Shown piece by piece: positions 52,775-62,276 of a DNA stretch of 64,000 bases. This stretch comes from G963662655 sp963666875 (GTDB lineage Bacteria; Cloacimonadota; Cloacimonadia; Cloacimonadales; JAIOQZ01). The position numbers and the translations under genes are program-made. The stretch lies in assembly GCA_963666875.2 (NCBI GenBank), contig CAXXPU010000015.1, forward strand, positions 77,583 to 141,582. Direction: 5' to 3'. Every line of letters starts with the position of its first letter. Within the stretch, counting starts at the first letter, position 1. A model generated the notes under the pieces. That model made no database searches and was not told the origin of the DNA. It saw nothing but the letters and a program-made list of their open reading frames with translations.

Positions 52775-54166
52775 CTATTTCTTCATTAGTTTGGCGAGGA
52801 AATCGCCTTCACACACTTTTTGATCGTTCACAAACGCGTCGCCGTGCATCTTGACCAGCGTCCGCTTCAACGATATGACTTCCAGCTCGAACCGCAGCGT
52901 GTCACCGGGCATAACCGGCTTGCGGAATTTCACATTGTCTATCGACGCGAAATAGGCAACGTAGTTTTCCGGGTCTTCGTACTCGTTCAGGATCATGATA
53001 CCGCCGGTTTGCGCCATTGCTTCCACGATCAGGACGCCCGGCATGACCGGATGCCCAGGGAAATGTCCCTGGAAGAACGGCTCGTTGATGGTAACGTTCT
53101 TGATCCCGACGATGCGCTTGCCGGTTACGAATTCGGTGATCTTATCAACCAGCAGGAACGGATAGCGGTGCGGCAGCATTCGTTGAATCGCGTTGATATC
53201 GAACACCACGTCCTTGAGCTTTTTACCCTGGAACGCCATCTGCATCTCTTGTTTCTTGCGGATACCGCGCAGCTTCTTGACCAGCTCAACGTTGGTCTTG
53301 TGTCCGCTGCGAGCCGCCAGGATATGTCCCTTGATGGGCAAACCCAGAAGCGCGATATCGCCGATCAGATCGACGACTTTGTGCCGCACGAATTCGTTTC
53401 TGAATCGTAGCGGTGTATCCATCAGAACGCCCGTCGTTTCGCCGATGGTGACTTCTTTGTAGTTGAAAAGCTCTTTCAGTTTGTTCATCTTCTCTTCGGA
53501 GATATCGGGTCCAGCGATCACCAGCGCGTTCTCGAGGCTTCCGCCCTTGATCAGACCCGCTTCCTTGAGCGCGAGGATTTCGTGCAGGAAACAGAAAGTA
53601 CGCGCAGGCGCGAACTGCTCTTCGAAGATATCCATCGAAGGCAGCCAGGTATATTGTGTACCAACGAATTTGCTATCGTACTCGACCATGAAGGTCACCT
53701 TGAGCTCGTTCGAGGGCACGATCACCACATCGACATTCTCGTCCGGCGCGGAAAACGAAATCGGTTCGTCGAATTCGAAGTACTCGCGCGGGCTGTTCTG
53801 CCGGATATGACCCACTTGATTCAGAAGTTTCATGAAAGGAAGCGCACTGCCGTCGGCAACCGGCACTTCCGGTCCGTTCACTTCGACGCGCACGTTATCG
53901 AGGTCGCAACCCTTGATCGCGGCCAGAAGGTGTTCGACTGTCGCCACGGAGGCATTGTTGATCCCGATGGTCGTTCCCCTCGAAATGTCGATTACGTGGT
54001 CGATGTCCGCGGGAATCTCCGGTTTTCCGGGCAGATCGGTACGGATAAAGACAATTCCTTCATCCTCGCCGGCCGGTTTGAACGTCACGGTCGTAATCTC
54101 GCCGTAATGCAAGCCGATTCCGGTGTAGCTGATCTGACCGCCGATTGTATGCTGATAATCTCTCAT
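52775..54166 (-). CDS. lpxC-fabZ: Bifunctional LpxC-FabZ fusion
   Basis: A 463-residue fusion. Residues 1-~300 are LpxC, the zinc deacetylase committing to lipid A (VEHLLAAIKG with the first zinc His; HKVVDLIGDIALLG with the second His and Asp). Residues ~315-463 are FabZ, 3-hydroxyacyl-ACP dehydratase (LPHRYPFLLVDKI and GHFPGHPVMPGVLIVEAMAQ, catalytic His and Glu). This fusion is known in Bacteroidetes, Chlorobi and relatives and supports an FCB origin. The start overlaps the lpxD stop by four bases. Confidence 0.95.
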   Translation of the reverse strand: MRDYQHTIGGQISYTGIGLHYGEITTVTFKPAGEDEGIVFIRTDLPGKPEIPADIDHVIDISRGTTIGINNASVATVEHLLAAIKGCDLDNVRVEVNGPEVPVADGSALPFMKLLNQVGHIRQNSPREYFEFDEPISFSAPDENVDVVIVPSNELKVTFMVEYDSKFVGTQYTWLPSMDIFEEQFAPARTFCFLHEILALKEAGLIKGGSLENALVIAGPDISEEKMNKLKELFNYKEVTIGETTGVLMDTPLRFRNEFVRHKVVDLIGDIALLGLPIKGHILAARSGHKTNVELVKKLRGIRKKQEMQMAFQGKKLKDVVFDINAIQRMLPHRYPFLLVDKITEFVTGKRIVGIKNVTINEPFFQGHFPGHPVMPGVLIVEAMAQTGGIMILNEYEDPENYVAYFASIDNVKFRKPVMPGDTLRFELEVISLKRTLVKMHGDAFVNDQKVCEGDFLAKLMKK

Positions 54167-54948
54167 GATTCATCCTCGTTCTTGTCTTTCACCCTCTTCA
54201 ATGCCAGCCGTGTCTCCTTCATGAAATCGGGAAGCTTCATCAGACTCAATAGAACCCGCTTCTCCTGCTTGTCGTCGATTGCCGGAGATCCGAATTGCTT
54301 CGCGCCGTCCGGTACATTCTTGGCAATGCCGGATTGTGCGCCAACCATCACGTCGTTTCCGATCTTGCGATGATCCGCGACACCGACCTGTCCAGCCAGA
54401 TAGACACGGCTTCCGATCTCCGTGCTGCCGGCGATGCCCACCTGCGAGCAGAAGATCGTATCGGTACCGGTCACCACATTATGCCCGATCTGAACCAGAT
54501 TGTCCAGCTTGGTGCGAGCACCGATGACCGTCGTACCGAGCGTTGCGCGATCCACGCAACTATTCGCGCCGATCTCGACGTCATCCTCGATGATCACGTC
54601 GCCGATCTGCGGAATCTTGACCTGCTTCCCACCGATAAGCGCGTATCCGAAGCCGTCCGCTCCGATGACAGCGCCGCTGTGCAGGATCACGCGGTCTTTC
54701 AGAATGCAAGTATCGTAGATCGTCACGTTCGGGAACAGTCGGCAATTACTGCCGAGTTTAACATTCGCGCCGATTGCACAGTTTGCGCCGATTACGCAGC
54801 CGTCGCCGACGACCGAGTTTTCACCAATCACCGCTCGCGATAGGCCGTTGCCGCTTGTGATTGGTGTCGAGGACATGCCGTTTTCTGCTGAGTTTTCGGA
54901 CGGGCCGTCCGGTGCGCCCGAGAATCCATCCCACCTCTTTTCTATCAA
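54163..54948 (-). CDS. lpxD: LpxD, UDP-3-O-acyl-glucosamine N-acyltransferase, lacking its N-terminal domain
   Basis: LpxD is normally about 340 residues, with a ~100-residue N-terminal uridine-binding domain before a hexapeptide-repeat helix. Here the helix begins at once (AVIGENSVVGDGCVIGAN) and continues through IGADGFGYALIGGKQVKIPQIG and the catalytic His region QIGHNVVTG to a helical C-terminus. The first ~38 codons (TTG start at 54948; MIEKRWDGFSGAPDG...) do not resemble LpxD, and a stop lies just upstream in frame. Recognisable LpxD sequence stops near 54,850, at the point where composition changes to the right-hand, planctomycete-like DNA. It is therefore truncated by a junction, probably of assembly. 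Confidence 0.85.
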   Translation of the reverse strand: MIEKRWDGFSGAPDGPSENSAENGMSSTPITSGNGLSRAVIGENSVVGDGCVIGANCAIGANVKLGSNCRLFPNVTIYDTCILKDRVILHSGAVIGADGFGYALIGGKQVKIPQIGDVIIEDDVEIGANSCVDRATLGTTVIGARTKLDNLVQIGHNVVTGTDTIFCSQVGIAGSTEIGSRVYLAGQVGVADHRKIGNDVMVGAQSGIAKNVPDGAKQFGSPAIDDKQEKRVLLSLMKLPDFMKETRLALKRVKDKNEDES

Positions 54949-55176
54949 GAATCAGACGCACCGGCCAGAGGTTGCGCTGCGGTGAATTCGCGTTTTCGCG
55001 GGATTCGTGTCGCCGTTTTGGAACGATGCTTCTCCATAACTGCAAGGCGGACAGCGGGTTATGAATCCATGAGTTTTTCGAAATTCCGGCACAGATTCTC
55101 CCGCGACGGCGCATATTGGTAGACGGCGCCCAAAAATGGTAGTCTAAACACTGTATTCCAAACGGAGGACAGAATC
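54949..55176. other. Junction spacer between the two sequence types
   Basis: No gene supported. The short open frames here, on either strand, have no recognisable homology. The last 40 bases belong to the next gene's leader (GGAGG at about 55,164). Confidence 0.5.
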
Positions 55177-56591
55177 GTGGACATTTTGAAAGTACTCGCA
55201 ATTGTGATGAGCGTTCCCACAGGGGATACGGCCGTGGTTTCGGTCAACGGCCAACAGCAGCGGATCGTCTTGGCCGGGATCGACGCCCCCGAGCCGGGGC
55301 AGCCGCACTTCGAGGAGGCACGCAAACACCTGGAGGAGAAGATCAGGGGAAGGAGGTGTTCGTGCAGACCTTCGGCAAGACGAAGGAGGGTGTCCCGACC
55401 GCCGCCGTCTGGCTGGACAAACGCTCGATCAACACGGAAATGGTCGCCGACGGCTATGCCTGGTACGATCCGAGACACCCGGAATACAAGACGATCAGCG
55501 AGGCCCAGCAGAAGGCAAAGGAGGGCAAACTGGGCCTCTGGTCGGACGGTAGCCCGACGCCGCCGTGGGAATTCGCGAAGAAGGAGGGCATCGGAGAACG
55601 TGGGGAGACGCGTGAATTGGCCCTCGACGACGGAAAACCGGCCGGGAAGAAGAGTTTTCCGAAGGGCCATGCCTTGATGTTCAATTCACCAGAGGGTGCA
55701 TGGTACCTGACGTCAATTCGCATCCACGGTGCGCGTTACGGCCTGCCTCAGCCCCCCGACGAGGACTTCCACGTAACGTTGTGCGACAAGGACTTCCTGC
55801 CAATTAAGGACTACGCATTCCCCTACGCAACTTTCGAACGCACGGCCGACCCCGAGTGGGTCACGTTGAAGCTGGAACCGGTCAAGGTGCCGGAAAAGTT
55901 CGTGATCTGCCTGAATTTCAACGCCGAACGGACCAAGGGGGTCTATATCAGCCACGACGCCGAAGGGACGAGTTTGGTTGCCCTTCCCGATCAACCGAAC
56001 GGCATTTTCACCGGCGGAGACTGGCTGATTCGCCCCACACTGACACGCGACGCTTCCGTCAAGGTCACCGCGGCTGAGGATAAGACCTCCACGCTGCCGG
56101 CTCCTGCTCAGGAACAAGTGCCCAAGTTGGGCAAGGCGCAGGAACTGGCCCTCGACGACGGAACACCGGCCGGGAAGAAGAGCTTCCCCCGCGGACACGC
56201 CTCGAAGTTCGAAGCTCCCGATGGTCAGTGGTGGCTCACGATGGTCCGCATCCACGGCGCCCGTTACGGCATGCCCCAGCCGCCCAAAGAGGACTTCCAT
56301 ATCACGCTGTGCGACAAGGACTTCAACCCGATCCGCGACTTCACGTTCCCCTATTCGGAATTCGCCTACGGCTCCCAGTCGAAATGGGAAGCGTTCCGCG
56401 TTCCCCCGACCAAAGTTCCCAAGGACTTCATCATCTGCCTCAACTTCAACGCCGAGCGGACCAAAGGGGTCTACGTCAGCCACGACGCCGAAGGGAAGAG
56501 CCTTGTCGGACTGCCGGGCAAGCCGGCCGGAAGTTTCTCCGGCGGGGATTGGCTGATCCGGCCGACGTTGAAACCGGCCGCCGGCCGATGA
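55177..56591 (+). CDS. Staphylococcal-nuclease-like domain plus two tandem beta-sandwich repeats (one frameshift)
   Basis: Read as one gene of about 471 codons with one base missing. The N-terminal part (GTG at 55177, GGAGG 8 bases upstream) encodes GDTAVVSV and IVLAGIDAPEPGQPHFEEA, typical of thermonuclease domains. Near 55,345 the frame moves: restoring one A in AAGATCA(A)GGGGAAG gives EEKIKGKEVFVQTFGKT. The second frame (55356 on) continues the nuclease (GYAWYDPRHPEY, GLWSD). Two ~145-residue near-copies follow, starting ELALDDGKPAGKKSFP and ELALDDGTPAGKKSFP and ending GGDWLIRPTL. The repeat is not a family I recognise. No export signal is obvious. Intact catalytic Arg/Glu were not established. 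Confidence 0.75.
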
Positions 56592-56901
56592 AATCGGGCG
56601 AGAGGCTTGGAACGATGGACAGCCGCAATCAGAAGAGGACTATCCACAGATTTCACGGATTGCACAGATGAGAAGACAAGGCAGAAAATGCCCCGAAGGG
56701 GCCGAACTCGTCAGCCCAGGGCATCGCCCTGGGTTTGCCGATCCGCAACACAAGAAAGCCCTGCAAGGGCGATACAACCGGAAGAACGGACATCCACAGA
56801 GAATACAGAAGTGGTTTGAAGATAGTCTGTTTTTTCAGGGACGTGACACCGATCGCTTCCCAGGGTGTGCTGCGCGACGTGAGGGCTACACCATACAACG
56901 C
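56592..56901. repeat. Intergenic with planctomycete-style palindromic repeat
   Basis: No gene. It contains CCCCGAAGGGG (56,689-56,699) and CCCAGGGC-at-CGCCCTGGG (56,716-56,734), followed by GCCCTGCAAGGGC at about 56,758. This string of nested palindromes looks like a dispersed element. Weak stretches of similarity to ordinary repeat leaders (atccacagatttcacggatt) precede it. Confidence 0.55.
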
Positions 56902-58071
56902 CTACGGCATACCCACCTGCGGTGGCAGCTTCGCCCCAATATACACCGCCTGGTGCCGGTTGTTGTCGAAAACCAGATGCAGCCATTTGCGGTCCGTGCT
57001 GACAAAACCCTCCGGATAGTTCAACCGCCCCTTCGGCCCGTCGACCGATTCGGCTACCAGGACGCGGCGGTAGGGCCAGGTCTTCATTCCGTCGAAACTG
57101 ATCCACAGCGACAAGGGACTGCGATGCTTCGGGTTGGGGTTGTGGAGGAGGGCCACGCGGTCGCCGCCGAGGGAGTAGAGGGTTGCCTTTGAGCCGGGGT
57201 TGGGGATGTTCGTCTTCACGGCCCGTTCAGGCCACATCTTGCCGCCGTCGGTCGACTCGGCCGCGTAGAGAACGCCGCCGAGGCCGTCCGCCCGGATGAT
57301 CATCTTGATTGTCCCGTCCGACAGTTCGACGATACTCGGCTCGGCCCAGCCGAAATACCGCGGGTTGTCGCTTAAGCGGATATTGCCGTACTCCTTCCAC
57401 GTCGCCCCGTCGTCGTCGCTGATGAGCACGCCGTTGCGTGGATCACACAGCCTCCGATCCTCGTCGTAGGACGTTTCATCGTCCGGCGGGAGACGCAGAT
57501 AATGCTGAAACGGGACCATCAGCCGCCCGTCGTGGGTGATGATATGGCTGCGGATGAAGCAATTGTGTCCCAGGCGTCCCGGCAACAACTCCGGCTCACC
57601 CCACGTCTTCCCGTCCGGCGTGCCGCGAAGCAACCACGACTTCCACCGCTTCGCCCAAGAATTCGTATTCCCGTGCGTGGCGAAGAAGAGCATCACCTCC
57701 TTGTCGCGAACAATCAACTCCGTTGCACACTGTCCCTGCGTGTCGCCGGAGCGGGGAACCTTCGTATCGAACGGCTCCAGCTTGCTCCACGTCCGCCCCT
57801 CGTCGGTGCTCCGCGCGGTTCCCACGAAATTCCTCGGCGACGGCTCGCGGTCGTCCCCGGCCATAACCACCAACATCCACGACCCGTCCGCCATCTCGCG
57901 AATCGTCGTATCGCAGACCATACTGTTCGGCTTGATCCCGTCATAGGCGAGGACGATGCGATCCTGCCTGGCATCCTCGGCAGCCTGAGTGGCCCAGTCG
58001 ACGGCGTGGGCGAGGGTGGGGAGGAGGAGAAGAGAGAGCGCAAGGGGGGTTGTTCGGAGGGGGTGTGGCAT
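56902..58071 (-). CDS. Secreted BNR/Asp-box sialidase-like protein
   Basis: A 389-residue six-bladed-propeller protein of the sialidase superfamily. The signal peptide MPHPLRTTPLALSLLLLPTLAHA was used to choose the ATG at 58069-58071, rather than an open extension of 64 codons. Asp-box-like turns are visible: STDEGRTWSKLE, SDDDGATWKEY and STDGGKMWPE. Propeller motifs TTIREMADGSWMLV and LSDGTIKMIIRADG fit exo-alpha-sialidase-like proteins of planctomycetes. Catalytic Tyr-Glu could not be placed with certainty, so it could act on another sugar. Monocistronic as seen. Confidence 0.82.
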   Translation of the reverse strand: MPHPLRTTPLALSLLLLPTLAHAVDWATQAAEDARQDRIVLAYDGIKPNSMVCDTTIREMADGSWMLVVMAGDDREPSPRNFVGTARSTDEGRTWSKLEPFDTKVPRSGDTQGQCATELIVRDKEVMLFFATHGNTNSWAKRWKSWLLRGTPDGKTWGEPELLPGRLGHNCFIRSHIITHDGRLMVPFQHYLRLPPDDETSYDEDRRLCDPRNGVLISDDDGATWKEYGNIRLSDNPRYFGWAEPSIVELSDGTIKMIIRADGLGGVLYAAESTDGGKMWPERAVKTNIPNPGSKATLYSLGGDRVALLHNPNPKHRSPLSLWISFDGMKTWPYRRVLVAESVDGPKGRLNYPEGFVSTDRKWLHLVFDNNRHQAVYIGAKLPPQVGMP

Positions 58072-58256
58072 TTTGGGTCTCGGATTCGAGTTCTTGAAGT
58101 TATGATTCGTCTTCGGCGACAATGTCGGTGATGGAGCCTCGGATGCCAGCGTTGCATTGGGGCGGCCATCGATACAACTCTGCGGCTCCACCCGAAAGGG
58201 GGGTACTGGTGGGGTCTGGGACAATTCGTGACGCAGTGCGTCACGAATTGGACAAG

Positions 58257-58682
58257 TCAGCATTTACGCATTTCCTGGGTCATTCCGCGCGTTCTTGGAT
58301 TCCCAGCCATAGTGCCGAAGCCGCTCGGTTGCTCTTCGTGGGCCGGATCGTCACGAATACTCGCTGAGTTCACGGTGATCCGGCCCTCATAGACATCCGA
58401 AACGACATCGTCCACTTCTATATAACCCGCCTCCCGCAGGCTGTCGAACAAGCCACTGTGAACTTGGTCATTGGCCCATCCGTCTTCATCCGTCACTCCC
58501 TGTAATTCTGAGATGAAGGTTCGTAGGTCAGCTCTCCACGCTTCCACGGTCTTCGAGAGGTGAATCCAAGTCATGGTCTCCGCATTTGGATTCAGCGAAA
58601 TGCTGAAAAGCCGCACACCCTGGCGAGAGAGGAGTTCGTGTGCTTGCTTGGCTCTATCACAATACGTCATTGGTATGTCCAT
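58257..58682 (-). CDS. Hypothetical protein
   Basis: A possible protein of up to 141 residues (MDIPMTYCDRAKQAHELL..., including WRADLRTFISELQGV and LREAGYIEVDDVVSDVYEG). The composition is protein-like and acidic, but there is no ribosome site, and the first ATG lies in a tacacgaat-type repeated string. I do not recognise a family. It may be a remnant. Confidence 0.4.
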   Translation of the reverse strand: MDIPMTYCDRAKQAHELLSRQGVRLFSISLNPNAETMTWIHLSKTVEAWRADLRTFISELQGVTDEDGWANDQVHSGLFDSLREAGYIEVDDVVSDVYEGRITVNSASIRDDPAHEEQPSGFGTMAGNPRTRGMTQEMRKC

Positions 58683-58753
58683 TCGTGTCTATTCGTGGTT
58701 CCCCCGCCCTTACCTCCGCATATTCCGAATCAAATCCAAAATCCCCGAATACT

Positions 58754-58954
58754 TCAGCGCGGATCAACGTATTTCTCCAGCACATAGAACAGGAAGTAGT
58801 ACGAGCGCGCCGACGCCCACATCAGAATGAACACCAGTGCAACGACCTCCCACCGCGGACAGAAGCAGATAATCCCGCCTGCCCCAAGCACGGCCGTCAA
58901 CATAAAGAGTATGCCTTTGGCCACAATCAGTTTCTTCGATTTGATGTCGGCCAC
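58754..58954 (-). CDS. Small two-span membrane protein
   Basis: A 66-residue protein starting at a GTG: ADIKSKKLIVAKGILFMLTA, a second hydrophobic stretch VVALVFILMWASAR and the tail YYFLFYVLEKYVDP. The pattern (KxLxVAKGxLF, then FYYFxFYVxExYVDP) is one I associate with a short conserved planctomycete protein of unknown function. It begins 5 bases after the ankyrin gene's stop, so the two are probably co-transcribed. Confidence 0.62.
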   Translation of the reverse strand: MADIKSKKLIVAKGILFMLTAVLGAGGIICFCPRWEVVALVFILMWASARSYYFLFYVLEKYVDPR

Positions 58955-58959
58955 GGTGG

Positions 58960-59726
58960 TTAGGTCTTCCGCGCATCGAGGATTTCAACAAGCGCCGCCT
59001 GTCCTTTCTCCTTCGCCAACGCCCGCACGGTCCTCCCCTCGTTGTCCTTCAGCTCCGGGTCGGCCCCCTTCTCCAGCAGGAATTCGACGGTCGGGCGGTC
59101 GATCGAATCGCTCCGGGCCGCCCAGTGCAGCGGAGTGAATCCGTCCGAATCCTTGGCGTTTACGTCGGCCCCTTTTGCAACGAGGACCTCCGCGACCGGC
59201 TTGCTCGGCAACGGTGCAACGGCGTGCGGCCCTTGGAGTCCTTGGCGGAGACGTCCGCACCGCCTTCGATCAACAGGTTTGCGACAGTCGCCTCCCCGTT
59301 CTCCGTCGTTTTGTGGAGCGGAGTTTGTCCCCATCGGTTTCGGAAGCTCACGTTCGCGCCGTGGCTCAGAAACGCCCTGACAATCTCCTCCTGCTCGTCC
59401 TGGACCGCGACGTGCAGCGCGCCGCCGAACTGCGCCCCTGCGTCCGGGCCGGCCCCGTTGTCCAGAAGCGTCTCGACGATTTCCGGATTGCCCTTTCCCA
59501 CGGCGAGGCAGATTAACGGAACGCCGTCCTTTCGCTCACAATTCACCAATTTGGGGTTCGACTTGATGGCCACCTTGACGCATTCGAGATTTCCTTCCTG
59601 AACCCATTTAACCATCTTCGGTGCCGACACGGCACCACTGCGGCGACTCCCTCACCCGCCCCCGGGGCAGCCGGCGACTGTGGAGAGGAGTGCCAGGATG
59701 AGTAGCGTTTTTAGAATGCGTTCCAT
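58960..59726 (-). CDS. Ankyrin-repeat lipoprotein (interrupted)
   Basis: An ATG at 59724-59726 opens a lipoprotein signal (MERILKTLLILALLSTVAGC, lipobox VAGC). An in-frame TGA at 59652-59654 follows after PGGG. The frame then reopens as SAPKMVKWVQEGNLECV with ankyrin repeats (GVPLICLAVGKGNPEIVETLL; NRWGQTPLHKTTENGEATV; KDSKGRTPLH). Near 59,190-59,222 the frame shifts; one extra C restores it to the final repeats (GADVNAKDSDGFTPLHWAA, EFLLEKGADPELKDNEGRTV). About six repeats in all. It is a protein-binding scaffold at the membrane. The breaks may be sequencing errors rather than decay. Confidence 0.7.
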
Positions 59727-60316
59727 AGGTATGCTCCTATTCTGGGTAGTGGTTTGGAAGACGCTCTTTCTATACTATTATCGACCATCGGAGCGCGTGT
59801 CGCATCGTTTCGTACGAGCGATGTCGGTTAACGATACGGTTTCCACAATTCTCTCGGGCGGATCAACAAGTGTCAACCATTCCTGCGGGGGAAATGGAAA
59901 GAATGTGCGGCTGACCGTGGTTCCAGAGGCGAGTAGGTCCAACGGCTTTTCAAACGGGCGTACGTGCTCGTTTTCATTCGCGCTTTCCTCTTCGCTTCGC
60001 CGGCGTACCTCGTAGAACGGATGCACCGATCCGACCGACCGCCCTTTCGTTAGTCGGGCCGATCGCCAAGCCAGCTCTGCGAAGGAATTCCAAAAAAAAT
60101 TCGGTCTCGAATCCCAATAAACGTCGCTCTCCAACGAATGGGGTGCGAACCCGATGGCGTCTACGGCCTTGCGTCGGGCTTGTTTAGGTAAGCTGCGTGC
60201 TATAGGTAGTTTGCGGCCCCGTTTGCTGAGACGCCGGTCGGATGTTTGGTGCGAATCGCGACGTAGCGGTTGTCCTCGAGTTTCTGTTACCCAACTTCGT
60301 GGAAGGAGTGTCTCTC
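59727..60316. other. Intergenic, no gene recognised
   Basis: A 590-base gap. Open frames on both strands cover it, the longest of 298 codons on minus. They are Arg/Ser/Pro-rich, with no recognisable domain, no ribosome site, and extend across the next real gene. AAGGAG at about 60,302 is the ribosome site of the following gene. Nothing else is seen. Confidence 0.5.
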
Positions 60317-62075
60317 GTGAAAAGGCTAACGTTTCTGACGGCGTCCGCGGTATTTCTCGCGGCCGTGATGGGCCTGAGCGCGGCAAGGGCCGACGATGTG
60401 AAGCCGGTCGCCGTGGTCTCGCTCTCGGGCTACGACAATGTGATGAGTGACGTCGAACTGATCGGCGAACTCTCAGGCAACCCCCACTTGGGCAAAGTGG
60501 TTGAGGGGCTCGTGGTCGTGGCGACCAAAGGCGAGGGGCTTGCAGGGCTGACAAGAGTCGCCCTTGGGGCCTGTTGGTCGGCACCGACGGAGAACATGTG
60601 GGCGGATGTGCGTTCATTCCCGTCTCCAACCTCGACAAGCTGATGGATGTGGCAAAGGGGGTCGGTAAGGACAAGATCCAGAAACAGGACGACGGGATCT
60701 ATCAGATCGAAGGGCACAAGAAGACGCTCTACGTCCAAGAGACACACAAGGGTTGGGCGTTCATTGTCGACGACAAGGGCTTGCTGCCGCACATGCCGGA
60801 GAATCCGGCCAAGTATCTTGCCGGGTTGAACGTCGCCTATGACGTTGCTGCACGGGTCTATGTGGCCAACATTCCGCCGCAATGCCGCGAGAAGATACAC
60901 GCCGCGATGGAAAAACACTGCCAGAAGATGGCGAAGCGGCATGGGGAACACGGCAAGCATCGTGGCTGTCCGATGGACGAGGAGACGGCAAAGCATGTGC
61001 GCAAGCACATGAAACAGGTCTGCGAAGACCTCGATCAAGTCACGATCGGGTGGCGGCTCGACAACGATTTGAAGCAGGTGCATTGGAACTGTCGGTCCAG
61101 GCGAAGAAGGGCTCCAAGACGGCCAAACAGCTTGCCGTGCTCGGCGCCATGCGGACCGACTTCGGCGGGTTCAAGTTGCCGGAATCGGCCATTACCGGCC
61201 GCATCACCGCCCAGTGCGAAGCGCCGCCCGCCGAACATCTCGACAAGATGATCGATAAGATGCGCGAGCACATCTGTGCGAAGATCGAGAAGAAAGCCAA
61301 GTCGAAAGAAGACGTGGAAGCGGCGAAGAAGATCGCCGGCGTCTTCCTGGACGTCGTCAAGAAGACGGCTGCCACCGGACGCAACGACGCCGCCGTCTCC
61401 GTCTCGCTTGACGAGGAATCGGTCGCACTGGTCGCCGGCCGGTTTGTTGCCGACGGACGCAAACTCGAAACCGCCGTCAAGATGGCCGTGGAGGAGATCG
61501 CCAAGAAGCACCCGGAGTGCGTTAAGAAGATTGTCAAGCTCGACGCGAAGCGCTACATGGGCGTTAATCTCCACGTCGTCACGATCCCCATCACCGACAA
61601 GTGTCCCAAGAAGGAGCAAGCCGTCGAGGCCGTCGGGAAAGACCTGCAAATCGTGCTCGGATTCGGCCCCAAAGCCGCTTACCTGGCCGCCGGACGCGAC
61701 GCCATGCGGTCGTTGCTGATCGCGATCAAGGACTCGCAAGACAGCCGCCGATGGACGGTTCCGCCGATGGAGTTCACCGTGGATTATGACGAACTGATCG
61801 AGTTTGCCGAAGAATTCGGCCCGTGTTGTCCCAAGGAAGACACCGCCAAATTCAAGGCCGCCCTCGATAAGGCGGAAGACGCGTTGGAAAAGGCCCAGGG
61901 CCGCGACTGCCTCCGCGTGACCGCGCTGCCAACGGGACGCGGCGTAAAACTCCGCCTGGAACTCGACGAAGGTGTCCTCCGGGTAATGAGTACCATGAAG
62001 CACCACCGTCCGCACTCGACGCACAAACCGAAGAAGCCTGAGGAGAAGTGCGAAGTGAAGGCCGAGAAGAAGTAG
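60317..62075 (+). CDS. Large exported hypothetical protein (two frameshifts)
   Basis: Read as one gene of about 586 codons with two missing bases. It starts at a GTG (60317) after AAGGAG, with signal peptide MKRLTFLTASAVFLAAVMG ending ARA. Restoring a G at about 60,550 (CTGGACAAG) joins GLAGL to DKSRPWGLLVG. Restoring a G at about 61,080 (GTGGCATTG) joins DNDLKQV to ALELSVQAKKGS. The product alternates Lys-rich helical segments (KKAKSKEDVEAAKKIAG) with beta segments and includes a His-rich stretch (MAKRHGEHGKHRGCPM) and a His/Lys-rich tail (KHHRPHSTHKPKKP). Proteins of this type occur in planctomycetes; function unknown. Confidence 0.68.
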
Positions 62076-62276
62076 CGCCGCCCGCTTTCCGGTTTGTTGT
62101 GGACGGGTCTCCCGGCCCCGTCCACCGGCTGGAAACTGCCTGTAGGTCCCGGTTGCCGAACGGGACCTTGTGAACGCCTGTTGATTTCCAATATCACCCG
62201 CCTTGCGGTTGGACGCGGTGTGGTATAGGCAAAGTTACTTTGCTTCAGGTCCCATCCGGCAGGTGGAACCTACATT
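62076..62276. other. Intergenic, 201 bases
   Basis: Separates convergent genes. Contains repeated GGGAC/GGTCCC and CCGG-rich strings with no clear T-tailed hairpin. Nothing else identified. Confidence 0.35.

Noticed and set aside
54861..55201. Short frames on both strands at the junction, considered as a gene bridging the two parts
   Set aside because: No homology, no ribosome site, and composition changes within them.
57502..58131. 209-codon plus-strand frame opposite the sialidase
   Set aside because: Opposite strand of a gene with clear signal peptide and Asp-box motifs; product is Arg-rich and featureless.
59778..60674. 298-codon minus-strand frame
   Set aside because: Arg/Ser/Pro-rich product, no start signal, and it overlaps the signal peptide of the supported plus-strand gene at 60317.
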